From Scleroderma bovista (taxonomy: Eukaryota; Basidiomycota; Agaricomycetes; Boletales; Sclerodermataceae): a stretch of 64,000 nucleotides of DNA. The stretch is taken from positions 1 through 64,000 of the forward strand of contig JAYMGJ010000464.1 of the NCBI GenBank assembly GCA_037178675.1. The letters are read 5' to 3'. Below, one piece after another: positions 54,292 through 64,000 of the stretch. Below the pieces are notes generated by a model. That model searched no databases. It saw only the letters and a list, made by a program, of their open reading frames with translations, and was not told the DNA's origin. Position 1 is the stretch's first letter; the number at the start of each line of letters is the position of its first letter. The translations under genes and the position numbers were made by a program.

Positions 54292-54579
54292 TGTTGAAGT
54301 CGCACGTGCACCCGGCGTAAACTGTCGACGAAGTGCGCACAAGACTGCGACCCATATTAGTGTAGACTTAGTAATAGTCCTCTTTAGAGTAGATGTTACA
54401 TGTCACACGTCATGTGTCACAGTCACATGTCACACTATTTGTTGTATATAAACAGTGTTCATCGCTTATATAATATAACAGCTCTTAACCAGCTACCACT
54501 ACCATCTCAGGTTGTGCACTCCACCCAACAGGTGAGTTGGAGTAGCAGTTCCTCTATGCATATAGGTATTGCTTCAACA
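54292..54579 (+). mobile_element. Solo LTR, 288 bp, copia-like ends
   Basis: It begins TGTTGAAG and ends CTTCAACA, perfect 8-bp inverted ends typical of copia-type LTRs. The duplication ATGGT flanks it (54287-54291 and 54580-54584). It contains a TATATAAA at about 54446. It is nearly identical to the LTR at 57790-58358 outside the insertion there. Confidence 0.95.
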
Positions 54580-54589
54580 ATGGTGTGAC

Positions 54590-55052
54590 GAAGTCCACCT
54601 CTAAAACCTCATCTACCACTTCCAAAAATAAAGCTTCTTTTAGCCGCACCCCCCTCACTCGTCAGAACGCGATGGTGTGGGATCACAACTCTGGCCAGAT
54701 GAGCAAGGTATGCAAGCCATAATTTTTTGAAATGTATGTTGCCTAACCAGATATAGGATCCAAGTTTCCTTACAGCTGTTGATCGCTTCCCTATACAACC
54801 AATTCGCGATGGCCATGGCCATCCTGCAGAACTCCTGGGCCTTGATGGTGTCCCCGACAGTCCTTCTGGTCCCGCTCCATCTGGACACCTACCCTCGAGT
54901 CCTTATATCCCCCCTGGGTTGAAGCAGAGCATCCAAAATGCAATTCGCCACAATTTACAAAAGTATGCTTGTCGGTTGGACGCCAGTCTCTCCAACCAGA
55001 TAGAATTCAGTTTATCTGAGGCCTTTGACTTCACCCTGAATGTCATAGAGTG
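54590..55052 (+). pseudogene. Two exons of an unrecognised gene
   Basis: Exon one (about 54590-54706) encodes Ser/Thr/Lys-rich sequence ending ASFSRTPLTRQNAMVWDHN. A 69-bp intron (GTATGC...ACAG) leads to exon two (54777-55052): an intact frame with Pro-rich sequence, then GLKQSIQNAIRHNLQKYACR and FSLSEAFDFTLNVIE before a stop. The composition is clearly coding. The solo LTR at 54292-54579 lies directly upstream and probably removed or separated the 5' end. I do not recognise the family. Confidence 0.5.
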
Positions 55053-56240
55053 ATCTTTCAGAGATCAGGCATGGCCTTGCTTGAATACTTAATGCTGCTA
55101 GCTAACTCCAACACAGCGAAACCCCCCTGAGATGTCAACAGCTGTGAAGTCTGGATTATATGCGGAACAGACCGGTACGTGCCCACCCCATCCCAAGGAA
55201 GAACAGAACTAACACTCCGAGCAGATCAACCTATCAAATTCATGCCTGGCGCATGGTGGTCTGTCTCCCAATTGTAATATGGATTTCTTTTTTTTTTTAC
55301 CGAAGGCCTTGGACTATATGTGGCGATATGACATAGGCTGGACTGTGTATGATATCAAATAGGCTAGGCTGTGTACGACATGTGGGCGTTATATCATGTA
55401 AAATACCTGTAAAGTACCTGCAAGGACATAATTACCGATGCATGCAGCTGACATGAGCTTATAGCCAATGTCCATATAAGACTGGATTGTACAGGCGAGA
55501 GTCCTTGCCTCACCATCACTAAATATCAACATCTTCACAGTAAGTGCCAGTACATATATCATTTGAACTTTGCTCATCTCCAAGAGCCTAGACCAGTGTT
55601 CATGTGTTTTTTTGGGATAGTTTCGGCACTATCAAGTACGGTGAAATAAAGGTGACAGAACACCTTGGTGTCGGTCTTTTCATTCCTATATGTTGTGTCA
55701 CTTCTCTCATTGTTTTTAGGGAAATTTATTAGTTGGAATCGCCATTGACAAAAAGAATCACAATGACAATAACTCCATCGAGATGGAGGATGACCCTGCC
55801 GACAACAACAAAGAAGGGCACCTTGTCTTCCTTCCATAAGTACTCCTGAGATCTTTGGCCCTCAGATATATTCAGTTGATTTTGATTTAGTTGTTGTTGT
55901 GTTAGTCGTATCAATCTGATTATTTTACCCACTGCAGATACAGAGCTTCCCACCCAACTGCAGTCCTTGTCGTTGTAAACTCCCTTGTTGCCAAGTAGTG
56001 CCTTTGTCTTTGTCTTTGTAAATTACCTCATCACCAATTTACTACCACTTATTGTAGTGTGTCAGCTCATCTGATGCGTCCCACGGCTATAAACTTTGCA
56101 ATTTTTAGCCTAACAAATGCTTCCTCGACTAACAGCTGCACACAGCCCAATTATTATTGAAGTTTATAAATTGCAGGCTTTGTCACTGACATCTCCAACT
56201 TACGACTATGCAACGAAGAAGAAAGGTGAGTCACCTGCAG
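55053..56240. other. No clear gene
   Basis: Only short frames and a T-run at 55287-55296 are seen. Intron-like and exon-like pieces are present, but no join gives convincing protein. The region may be a degraded continuation of the gene on its left. Confidence 0.35.
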
Positions 56241-56244
56241 TCTG

Positions 56245-56530
56245 AGTCAACACAAGTTTAACGACAATATAGATTACCATCAAGTTGCACAGGGAGAACA
56301 GGGGGGGAAAGTCTACAACGGTACTAAGTCATCTGTAGTCAGGGTCAACACAAGCTTAATGATATTATAGAATACTCCCAAGTTGTACAGGGAGGGCAGG
56401 GAGAAGCACTGTGTCAATGTAGGTATTTGACACGACATGGACTACACAAGTTTAATGATATTATAGATTACCCCCCAAGCTGCACAGGGAGGACAGGAAG
56501 AAGCAATGTATTGTAGGTACTTGACACACA
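56245..56530. repeat. Three degenerate tandem repeats of about 100 bp
   Basis: The phrase ACACAAGTTTAATGATATTATAG followed by ATTACC..CAAG.TG.ACAGGGAG.ACAGG appears three times, the last two also sharing TGTAGGTA.TTGACAC. A fourth, shorter piece follows at 56536. No coding sense. Confidence 0.75.
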
Positions 56531-57789
56531 TGCACTATCAAGCTTATCATGGATACCATAGATTCTTGTCCTATTCACCATCGGAGCACTAGCCATGTTT
56601 GCCCTTGCGGCTTCAATTGACATCGCATGCTGACTTCTCCCATCGGACTCTATGCTAGGTATCACGATCATCATCTTTTCTGGGTCTCTAATGTTTTCCA
56701 TTTTGCATACTATGGGGGAGGCATAGGAACATATCTTCAATAGGCAGATTAGTTACTACAACCATAGTTTGTAAACCAAATGCAAAAAAAAGAAGAAGAA
56801 AAAAACAGCAGGTGTAGGCCGACCACAAGCTGTACAACATACTTTCCCGATCCAAATGCCAATGTTGAGTTTTACGCCCAGTTGCCCTCGATGCCCCCGG
56901 GTCCCTCGTACCTTCTCCCCTACAATACGTCACGTAATACTTACTCAGTCCGACTTCATCCAGTCAGGCAGCCACGTCAATGTCATCTGCCACTCCAACT
57001 GCTCCTCCCATTCCTACCTCTCCGATGGGACTGTTCAGAGTGGGTTCTACGGGTCTACAATCCCAGTTCGCCCCCACCAGCTCGCCATTACCCTCTTCAC
57101 CCATGTCAGGAGGTACTCCCCGGGACTCTACCGCAACATTTGGTGCCATTCAACCCCTTCCCTCACAGTCGCAGTCTGATCGCCGCCAGTCTATCAAATC
57201 TGCTATAGAGTTTATCACCGATGAAGCAGCGTGCCACCAGCGCACAACTTCGACTGTGGACAAGACATGTCCACCTATGATGGTGCTGCTGCCGCCACCG
57301 TGTTTGCCTCCGCCTTCTTTCATCCTGGAGAGAAGGGGACCAACCACATCATCAGCTTCAGATGTGCCACCACCACACCTGCCATCACCCTCTTCACCAG
57401 AACTGATCCACTGCGCAACAACTCCCATTGGTACCATGCTGTCTGTAAACCCCAGAGGAAGCTACGGAGGAAGCTATGGTCCAAGACAGCATGGATCAAG
57501 TGTGCCCCCGCTCAGTGCGACAGACCCTTCCAATATCCATGCCATCATGCAGACTATGATAGGGGAGTGGCTGTACAAGTATACTCGTTGTATGATTGGA
57601 AAAGGATACAGAGAGAAGTGGCACCAGCGGTTCTTCTGGCTACATCTATACACCAAGAATCTTTACTGGAGTTCTGCAGATCCAGGTTTGAACAAGGTAT
57701 CGGAGTCTAGTTCCAAGAGTGGTAAGTTAACATGATTAATTCTACTGCATTCACCAAGTCATCTTTTGCCCCATCATGTAGCATATATC

Positions 57790-58358
57790 TGTTGAAGTCG
57801 CACGTTGTAGAGACAGTCCTGTCTCTGGGTGTGTAGATTGGTAGTACTGATACTGGACTCTTACCTTAGCTATGTAGGCTTGTACTTAGCTTACTAAGCA
57901 AAAAAATCCTTCTCTTCAGTGTATATCTTTGAGCTCAGTCTTGGAGTGACTGAACCACCCTTCCACTCTCTAGTTTCTTAGTCTCCTTAGTCCTTGGGAG
58001 CCTTGCCAGACCTCCAGAAGTCCCTGGGTTGAATGCACCTCATCTGAGGGAGCAGCCACCCAAACACTTTGTTATCTTTTCAACGTGCACCCGGCGTAAA
58101 CTGTCGACGAAGTGCACACAAGACTGCGACCCATATTAGTGTAGACTTAGTAATAGTCCTCTTTAGAGTAGATGTTACATGTCACATGTCATGTGTCACA
58201 GTCACGTGTCACACTATTTGTTGTATATAAACAGTGTTCATGACTTATATAATATAACAGCTCTTGACCAGCTACCACTATCATCTCTGGTTGTGCACTC
58301 CACCCAACAGGTGAGTTGGAGTAGCAATTCCTCTATGTATATAGGTATTGCTTCAACA
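57790..58358 (+). mobile_element. Solo LTR in the PH-domain exon, itself interrupted
   Basis: It begins TGTTGAAG and ends CTTCAACA, with ATATC on both sides (57785-57789 and 58359-58363). It matches 54292-54579 except for a 277-bp insertion after its 16th base. The target lies within codons of the PH domain. Confidence 0.95.
57806..58082 (+). mobile_element. Second-order insertion, 277 bp, TG...CA ends
   Basis: The inserted block starts TGTAGAGACAG and ends CTTTTCA. ACGT (57802-57805 and 58083-58086) flanks it, which is one base short of a normal LTR duplication. The uninterrupted site is visible in the LTR at 54292, so the limits are firm. It is probably a solo LTR of another family. Confidence 0.85.
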
Positions 58359-59463
58359 ATATCGAGGGCATCCATGCCATCTTGGATCCCAACCCCATGC
58401 TGCCTGGTCTGTACCAGTATAGCATTGTGATTTCGACATCGCATCGAGAGATGAAGATCACTGCACCGACCAAGGAGCGACACGAGATCTGGCTCAATGT
58501 AAGTAACACATGAGACTGGTTTTAAGACCTAGTAAACCTCCCTTTTAGTCTTTTACATACCTACTTTCTCATCTGAATCCCACGCTTGGAGCTCCGGGCG
58601 AAGCGTCAGGCTTAAGAAGCCCTATGTTCCATGCCGTGGAATTCACTGACGATGACCATCGCCACCCGGATTTGAGCCCACAAAGCCAGTGCAGTGGGAG
58701 GAGCAGTCACGATGATGGTGCATTCAGCACAACTTCCAAGGGGAAGCGGAACTGCTCCCAGCTTTCTGTTAGAGGGTCAGTTGGCAAGCGTTCTGGCACG
58801 CCTGAAGGGGAGTACCTGCGTTGTGCTGCTCCTGAAAGCCCATACAGCCCAACCTGGTTGTTCGAACATGTGGGAGGCAACAACTACGAAGATGTGGAGC
58901 TAGACTTTGAGTTACATGGAGAATCCAAGTCAGACGAGGAATATGAAGGTTTGGAGAACGTCTGTGCTTGCTACAATGGGCAATATACTGTGGGACACGC
59001 GGGCCATCACCATCCCCTGCATCTGCATACCTAGACATAAATGCGCCTGCATGACCTGTCTCTCCTGCTTGGTTCCTCTGCTCACTCACTGGATGTGCAC
59101 ACTCCCGCGATACTGGTGACTTCCCAACCATCTGAACTTACATACCTACAGTTTGCACATAGTGCCAATTTCTGCTTTTTTTTTCTTTCATTACCCGTGA
59201 TTCCTCTCATTACATGGTCCCATCAATCTTATAACTTCATTTTTATTTACCCTGCTGTGGCGTTTGTGTACATACATCTATTTATCTTTTCTGTTGCTAG
59301 TTCCATTGATTTTTATGTGAGATGCCAATACCATTCCTTTTTTCCCATTGCCTAGTAAGGATTATGATGTAATCTACTTTATGCAGGCCGCAGAGCTGCA
59401 CTACAAGTATTATTAGTGTACTACTGCCAGTGCGGCGGCCAGTTGACGGAATTTGGTCACCCA

Positions 59464-59506
59464 TGCACGTGACTGTGAGTACGTTTCAGTTTATAAGCAT
59501 TTCAAG
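59464..59506. repeat. Lone arm of the 53.9-kb foldback
   Basis: GTGAGTACGTTTCAGTTTATAAGCATTTCAAG repeats the right arm at 54026-54056 and is the inverse of the left arm at 53946. It could be the right end of an element that starts at 53946 and encloses the PH-domain fragment. Confidence 0.7.
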
Positions 59507-59544
59507 CACAGCTTTTTTCTTCTTTTCTTCCTTCACTTTCCTTG

Positions 59545-59690
59545 TACAGTAGTTTCTGTAGTACTAATATCAATACTTGGAGAAGTGTCAGCTGGCATGA
59601 ATATAGGGATCAAATAAATAGTTTTAATACTGCTAGTGCTAATAGTACTATTATCAACACTCGGAGCTCTGGCAGCATGAATATAGGGAT
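59545..59690. repeat. Short direct repeat, two copies
   Basis: A segment with ATCAA.ACT.GGAG and GGCATGAATATAGGGATC (or GCAGCATGAATATAGGGATC) occurs twice, about 80 bp apart. No gene is seen around it. Confidence 0.65.
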
Positions 59691-59759
59691 CTTATACATG
59701 GATCTTATACAGCACAGTTACAAACTACAATGTTCTTGAGGATGCAGATTTCATGTGTA

Positions 59760-60190
59760 TTAGGTGAGTTCTGCCTTTGCATCTCTGTTCAACATGTTCT
59801 GATGTCCTTTGCTCCACATCCAGCCGTTTTCACGTTGTTCCCATTCCTGTGTGCATCCGTGCATATATTTAATGCTCTGGATGCCCTCTCGCAAGTCCAT
59901 AAGGTGAGTTCTGCATATTTGTCTCATTTCAACGAGTTCTTCACCTCGTCTCCAGGCATTCTTGCGTTCTTCATGCTTTGCATGTCTGTGCATAACGTAC
60001 GCTCGAGCTGTTCCGCTTTCCACAACCGTTTGACTTGTATGGGCACTGCCTTGCGGTTCCAAAAGGTAAGTCTGGCAGTTTTGATCTCTTTCAGGGCATT
60101 CTGATGATTTTCTGTACATTTGCAGTCATATCTGCGTCCGTTTCGATGCTTTGGGTGTCTCTGCACCCATTTGTCACGTCTGCAAGGCTT
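59760..60190 (+). repeat. Three degenerate 150-bp repeats, each led by a splice-donor-like word
   Basis: Units start at about 59762, 59903 and 60065 with GGTGAGTTCTGC, GGTGAGTTCTGC and GGTAAGTCTGGC. Each continues with a T/C-rich segment, then CATGT..GTGCAT-like words. The frames across them are open on both strands because of composition. They could be decayed repeated exons. Confidence 0.55.
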
Positions 60191-60727
60191 CCAAAGCCAT
60201 CCGCCTCATATACATCGTGTTTTGCGCCGACTCCCACGTATGCTGTGCCCACATCATCATGGCTCATTCTGTCCACTTCATTCGACACGCTCGGTGCATC
60301 CATTGACAATGACGGAGTGCAGACATCAAACATGTTACTGACCAGTGAGGATAAATGGAAAATGTTATCATTAATTAGCTAATTGTACGACAGACCCTAC
60401 GCGTGCACTAAGAATGTACCCGTCAGGGGTACTTCATTAGCCTGGACCCAGAGGGTATGGGCTGGGTATGAGTTAGTACCAGGTGCAGGTGTGGCAGTTT
60501 GGACCTGTAATGCCAGTGGGTTCAAGGAGGGGGGCTGTCAATGTCTGAGTATAGTACATGTATGTGTCTAATGTAATGGGAGCTGGAAAACAACAGTACA
60601 TGCAGCGACCAGGGGTCAGTAGAGAGATCTGAGAAAGGAGGGCGGCAAGTCCCCATAGTATAGGAGGCACTGAACAGCACGCAGCCTGAATCAATACAAC
60701 GCTTTCCAGTAACAGCAATCACAATAA

Positions 60728-60990
60728 TGGTATGCGCGTTAATCAATGTCTGTTGCTATTACTCAATTGATTTATGAAGGCGCCCTCTCCAACCCATCAT
60801 ATGTATTGTATTTGTCCAGTGTTATACAAGGTTGAACGAACAAAAGCAACCAGTCAGGTATGTGTGTTAATCAATGTCTGTTGCTATTACTCCATCAGTT
60901 AATGAAGGCACCCTTCAACCCCCATCATATGTATTGTATTTGTTGTCTGGTGAGTGGCTGCTTTATTTTTGTGTCATACAAGGTTGAATG
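60728..60990. repeat. Direct duplication of about 130 bp
   Basis: The segment GTTAATCAATGTCTGTTGC through CATCATATGTATTGTATTTG and AAGGTTGAA.GAACAA occurs twice in tandem, with small insertions in the second copy. It lies just upstream of the tnp2 transposase. Confidence 0.8.
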
Positions 60991-61091
60991 AACAAGTCAT
61001 TGACAAGGGGCCATTTTTGTTTTTGTGTTGTTTTTTCAGTAGGTCAGGGTACGACGGTGCATGATCAACCAGTAAGCCATATTGTTATAAT

Positions 61092-63518
61092 ATGTGGGTT
61101 CTACTGACAACCTTATTTGATCCTCATTCTGTTTCTGATGATATTCCTCCCTCACGCCCCGTATTCAAACGATGCAAATGCGAAGAATATATTCACAAAA
61201 ATCCAGATGGAATTTCCATGGATTTGTGGCTCATTCCCGCCCACCTGAAACGTGTCCAAGAGGAAAGCAAGATATCACTGACTGTTATTCAAAAGAGTCC
61301 TCATGATAGCCATCCCGATGACATTGCTGGTCACCTCTTTGCTCTGACTCTGATGGATGATGGGCCAGATCTGAAATCCAGTGCCAGCAAACTCTGGAAT
61401 TCACGTGCCGAATACCAGGGATCAAGTCCGAGTAGTAACACCATTACTGGGTCATTGGATCCCCTCCCTTTCTCCGACATTGCTGAAAGTCTCAGCCGTC
61501 TTAGTCTAAGCTCTTCAACACCTTTGTCACGTCCTAATAATCCACCTGCCTCTCAGATCACCGGGTGTAGAATATCCAAGAAGGACCGTTGTCAGTGTTC
61601 TCGCCAGGCATTGAAATTATTGTCCAATATTGAGGCTCATGCTAACCGGTGCTTTTGTCTCTTATTGGACCCTTCGGACAATTCTGTCACTGAGGTAACC
61701 AATGAGCTCATGCGTCTTCGCCCTGCCTTGGAAAGTATCACTCGGAAGACAGATTTTGTCAACTCTTGCAAGAAGGAGGTTACAACTATGTTGGACAAGC
61801 TTGAGCTGGAGGTGAAAGCAAGGCAGCCTACCTGTCCTTCAAATGACCCAGAACCAATAAATGTTAATACTGGTAAGTGCATCTTTATTATCTCTCTAAC
61901 GAATATGAAATCATTCAATCTTGTTAGAACATGAAACTACACCACCGATAGAGCAGATGGACATAGTTGCCCAAGTTGTGGTCCTCATCGGAGTTGTCTG
62001 CAGCATTGTGATGGGAGTAAGCCAACGCAGTGGAAATTTTATCATTGGTACTCTCTCTTTACTGCTTTCCTTGGCCTTCCAACGATCCGACAGGAGGCTT
62101 AGCGCGTCCCATGAAAACGTCATTCGGCAGCTTCCACCTACTATGGAGGCGGCACTCAATAAATTCAGTCTCACATCTAAGACAATCACCTATGCGGTGT
62201 GCAGCTGTCACTGCACTTATGCACCTTCATATTTGAAAGGATCGGCGGTCCCCTCATATCCAGAGTATTGTACTCACCACCCGAATTCTTTGTGGCGAGC
62301 CACTGCTGGATACTCAACCCAGTGGTGCCCATCTGCTGAAGAAGACCTTTGTTTACCACGATTTTAATGACTACCTTGCTGGTCTGTTGTCAAGAAGTGA
62401 CATCGAGATGATGATGGATACGGCGGTGATAACCTCACTGCCTCACTCTCCTCTCCTCCGCCTTGTTTTGTCAAAACCCCTTTTGAAGCACAATTTTTAT
62501 GAGAATTTAGTGGTCCTAAGGCTGGGCAGTTCTTTGTGGATGGTTGTTGCGCATTCTCTTTGCATATTGATTTCTTCAATCCAGAGGGGATGACTGTGCG
62601 TGGGGCTAGTAATTCATCTGGCATCATTTCCATGGCATGTCTGAACCTCCCCCTTGACGTGAGATACAAACTGGAAAATATGTACCTTGCTGGCATTATC
62701 CCGGGTCCAAAGCAACCTTCGCTCAAAAATCTCAACCACTATATACGCCCTCTTATTGCTCAACTTGCTACCTCCTGGAAGCAAGGTGTTCGATACTCGA
62801 GAACTGCCAATCATCCTGGAGGTCGGTCACACGGAGCGCCATTGTACTTGCTGTTTGCGATCTACCGGCTGCGTGCCACCTCGCTGCTCTTGCTGGTACT
62901 GGCAGTCATTTCCTTTGTAGTGCATGTAATTGTTATCACAGGGCTAACTATGGTAGAACCGACTTCGAGAAGTGGGTGTCTAGGGACAAGGACAAGCTAC
63001 GCCAATATGCTGAGCAGTGGAGAGATGTGCCCACGACGGCTGAGCATGAGAGGCTCTTCAAAGCACATGGTATTCGGTATTCTGAGCTCTGGCGGCTACC
63101 CTATTGGGATCCTACATGCCAGCTTGTTGTCGACTCCATGCACTGTATCCTCGAAGGGCTTGTACAGCACCATGTACGCAATCTCCTCGGTCTCACAAAT
63201 GACAACTCTTCCCCACCTGAAGTAAAGCCCCCCGCTTTTCATCATAATTTTGACCCCCTCGATCCAGAAACGGCTGCAGCATTGTCCATGTCTACAAAGG
63301 AGGTCACCCAGGTGTCTGCCATCCATTTACTTTTAGTTGCTCAAGTACCATGTGCAGACAACCCCGATCACATTACAATGTTCATGGATAGCCTTCAACG
63401 GAGCCTTCTCGGGAAGAATACGGTTGCTTTACAATACATATGTTGCACATTAGGTTGTATTCCTTCCAAGACCACAAGGTTGTACAAAATTGACTATGCA
63501 AACGCACTCGTGCAATGG
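61092..63518 (+). pseudogene. Decayed tnp2-type (CACTA/EnSpm-like) transposase
   Basis: Exon one (61092-61873) encodes CKCEEYIHKNPDG..MDLWL and a Cys/Ser-rich helical region. After an intron (about 61874-61926) come VVVLIGVVCSIVMGVSQRSG, TYAVCSCHCTYAPSYLKGS and YPEYCTHHP, then KTFVYHDFNDYLAGLLSRSDIE, HIDFFNPEGMTVRGA, GIIPGPKQPSLKNLNHY, VRYSRTANHPGGR, NYGRTDFEKWVSRDKDKL and YWDPTCQLVVDSMHCILEGL. This order is that of fungal tnp2 transposases. The frame is broken by shifts near 62284, 62418 and 62828 and by a TGA near 62500. It stops matching at about 63518, where the AT-rich MITE-like repeat begins. The protein cannot be made from this copy. Confidence 0.88.
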
Positions 63519-63780
63519 GTAACACTGCAAGCATTTCTCAATGTTCTATGACAAAATATTATAAAAATATAGAAGAAAGAGATACTCTTTTATTTACAAT
63601 TTTGTTTAACGAAAAACACAAAAATCATACAGCATCATTTTGTCATTTTCTTTGTCAAAACATCATTTGAGATCATTTCTTATGTTAGAACTATAAAATA
63701 TTTAACCTTTTTCTTCTGCCTGTTCCTTTCAAAACAAATAAAGAAAAGAAAATGTAACTTTTCTCATAGCAAGAATTTCA
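63519..63780 (-). repeat. AT-rich MITE-like repeat, copy 2 (inverted)
   Basis: It is the reverse complement of 47785-48059, from GTAACACTGCAAGCATTTC to about GTAACTTTTCTCATAGC. The far end diverges before the terminal CACT. It cuts the end of the tnp2 transposase. Confidence 0.78.
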
Positions 63781-63832
63781 GCATGTTTTATTAGAAATAA
63801 GATACCATATTATTTCTAAAAACATGTTGAAA
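63776..63832. repeat. Hairpin with 23-25-bp arms
   Basis: TTTCAGCATGTTTTATTAG at the left pairs with CTAAAAACATGTTGAAA at the right around GATACCATA. It lies at the diverged end of the AT-rich repeat and may mark an aborted or rearranged terminus. Confidence 0.75.
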
Positions 63833-63972
63833 GAAAACATTAGATTTTTCTTCAAGAAACATGATTGTTCCTGGATACAGATTGGCTGGCTAGAGTGTTA
63901 TGACCAAAAATATATAGCATATTTCCTAACCATTTATTTTTGTGAAATAGAGTATCTTTTGATTCAATTTTT

Positions 63973-64000
63973 CACTGCAGAAAATTGAAAATGCTTGCTG
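63973..64000 (+). repeat. Start of a third AT-rich MITE-like repeat, cut by window edge
   Basis: CACTGCAGAAAATTGAAAATGC matches the first bases of the unit at 47785 in the same orientation. The rest lies outside the window. The stretch between 63833 and 63972 is AT-rich and shows no gene. Confidence 0.6.

Larger units (their letters stand above)
56980..59034 (+). pseudogene. Num1/Mcp5-type PH-domain gene fragment broken by an LTR
   Basis: The plus-strand exon from 56980 encodes a Ser/Pro-rich linker (LFRVGSTG, GTPRDSTATFGA) and then a PH domain of the Num1/Mcp5 type: MQTMIGEWLYKYTR, HQRFFWLHLYT and LYWSSADPG. An intron (57722-57781) leads into AYIEG, which the solo LTR interrupts. The PH domain resumes at 58359: LDPNPMLPGLYQYSIVIS, MKITAPTKERHEIWLN. 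A later exon (about 58600-59034) matches the usual tail: SVGKRSGTP, ESPYSPT, DLDFELHG-like and YEGLENV with TVGHAGHHH. Num1/Mcp5 proteins anchor dynein and mitochondria to the cell cortex through this PH domain. The long coiled-coil N-terminus is not present upstream, so this is a truncated copy. Confidence 0.8.

Noticed and set aside
47785..63780. One 16-kb CACTA element bounded by the inverted AT-rich repeats
   Set aside because: Each repeat is a self-contained unit of about 270 bp with its own ends, and one cuts into the transposase. Two separate insertions explain it more simply, so I kept the composite only as an alternative.

Overview
The window is from a fungal nuclear genome, almost certainly an Agaricomycete (Basidiomycota). 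Genes carry many short GT...AG introns of about 50-60 bp. The mobile elements are typical of mushroom-forming fungi: a chromodomain Ty3/Gypsy retrotransposon, KDZ transposons with a CxC2 cysteine cluster, a fungal TET/JBP-type oxygenase, and a tnp2 (CACTA-like) transposase. The Zn2Cys6 plus coiled-coil families resemble ones I associate with Boletales, but that placement is weak. I found no rRNA, tRNA or CRISPR locus. Almost everything here is mobile DNA inserted into other mobile DNA.

Layout. (1) 1-32 is the tip of an inverted Gypsy LTR. 33-620 plus 9528-10501 is a plus-strand gene (X1) split by a complete 8.9-kb Gypsy element (621-9527, 624-bp LTRs, 5-bp duplication ATAGC). That element carries gag, pol and a spliced Zn-cluster gene in antisense. 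Its gag is interrupted by a 1.25-kb solo LTR. (2) 10579-27145 is a minus-strand gene (Y1) split by a 13.6-kb minus-strand LTR element (11751-25316, duplication GTCCT) that has no gag or pol. Its LTR ends and polypurine tract match the Gypsy element, so it looks like a non-autonomous partner. Inside it lie a large plus-strand gene with a ParB-like motif and long runs of an AACTCCGG word. (3) 27.3-34.2 kb holds a KDZ transposase, a convergent gene (Z1) and a TET/JBP-like gene, followed by two satellite arrays (34.2-35.5 kb). (4) 36.1-38.6 kb is a Zn2Cys6/coiled-coil gene on the minus strand. (5) 39.1-47.0 kb is a second X-Y-KDZ-Z module in the same order. (6) 47.0-64 kb is a mosaic: an LTR-like block, small AT-rich and palindromic elements, a divergent pair of genes from families I associate with Agaricomycete genomes, a Num1/Mcp5-type PH gene fragment broken by an LTR, and a decayed tnp2 transposase.

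The central observation is a mobile module present twice with the same gene order: X (+), Y (-), KDZ transposase (+), Z (-). One copy is followed by a TET/JBP oxygenase gene. Both transposases carry inactivating changes, and the oxygenase lacks the Asp expected in its HxD metal motif, so both modules look recently dead. Target-site duplications identify the Gypsy element, the large minus-strand LTR element, four solo LTRs and one MITE-like insertion; the solo LTR in gag has an imperfect duplication.
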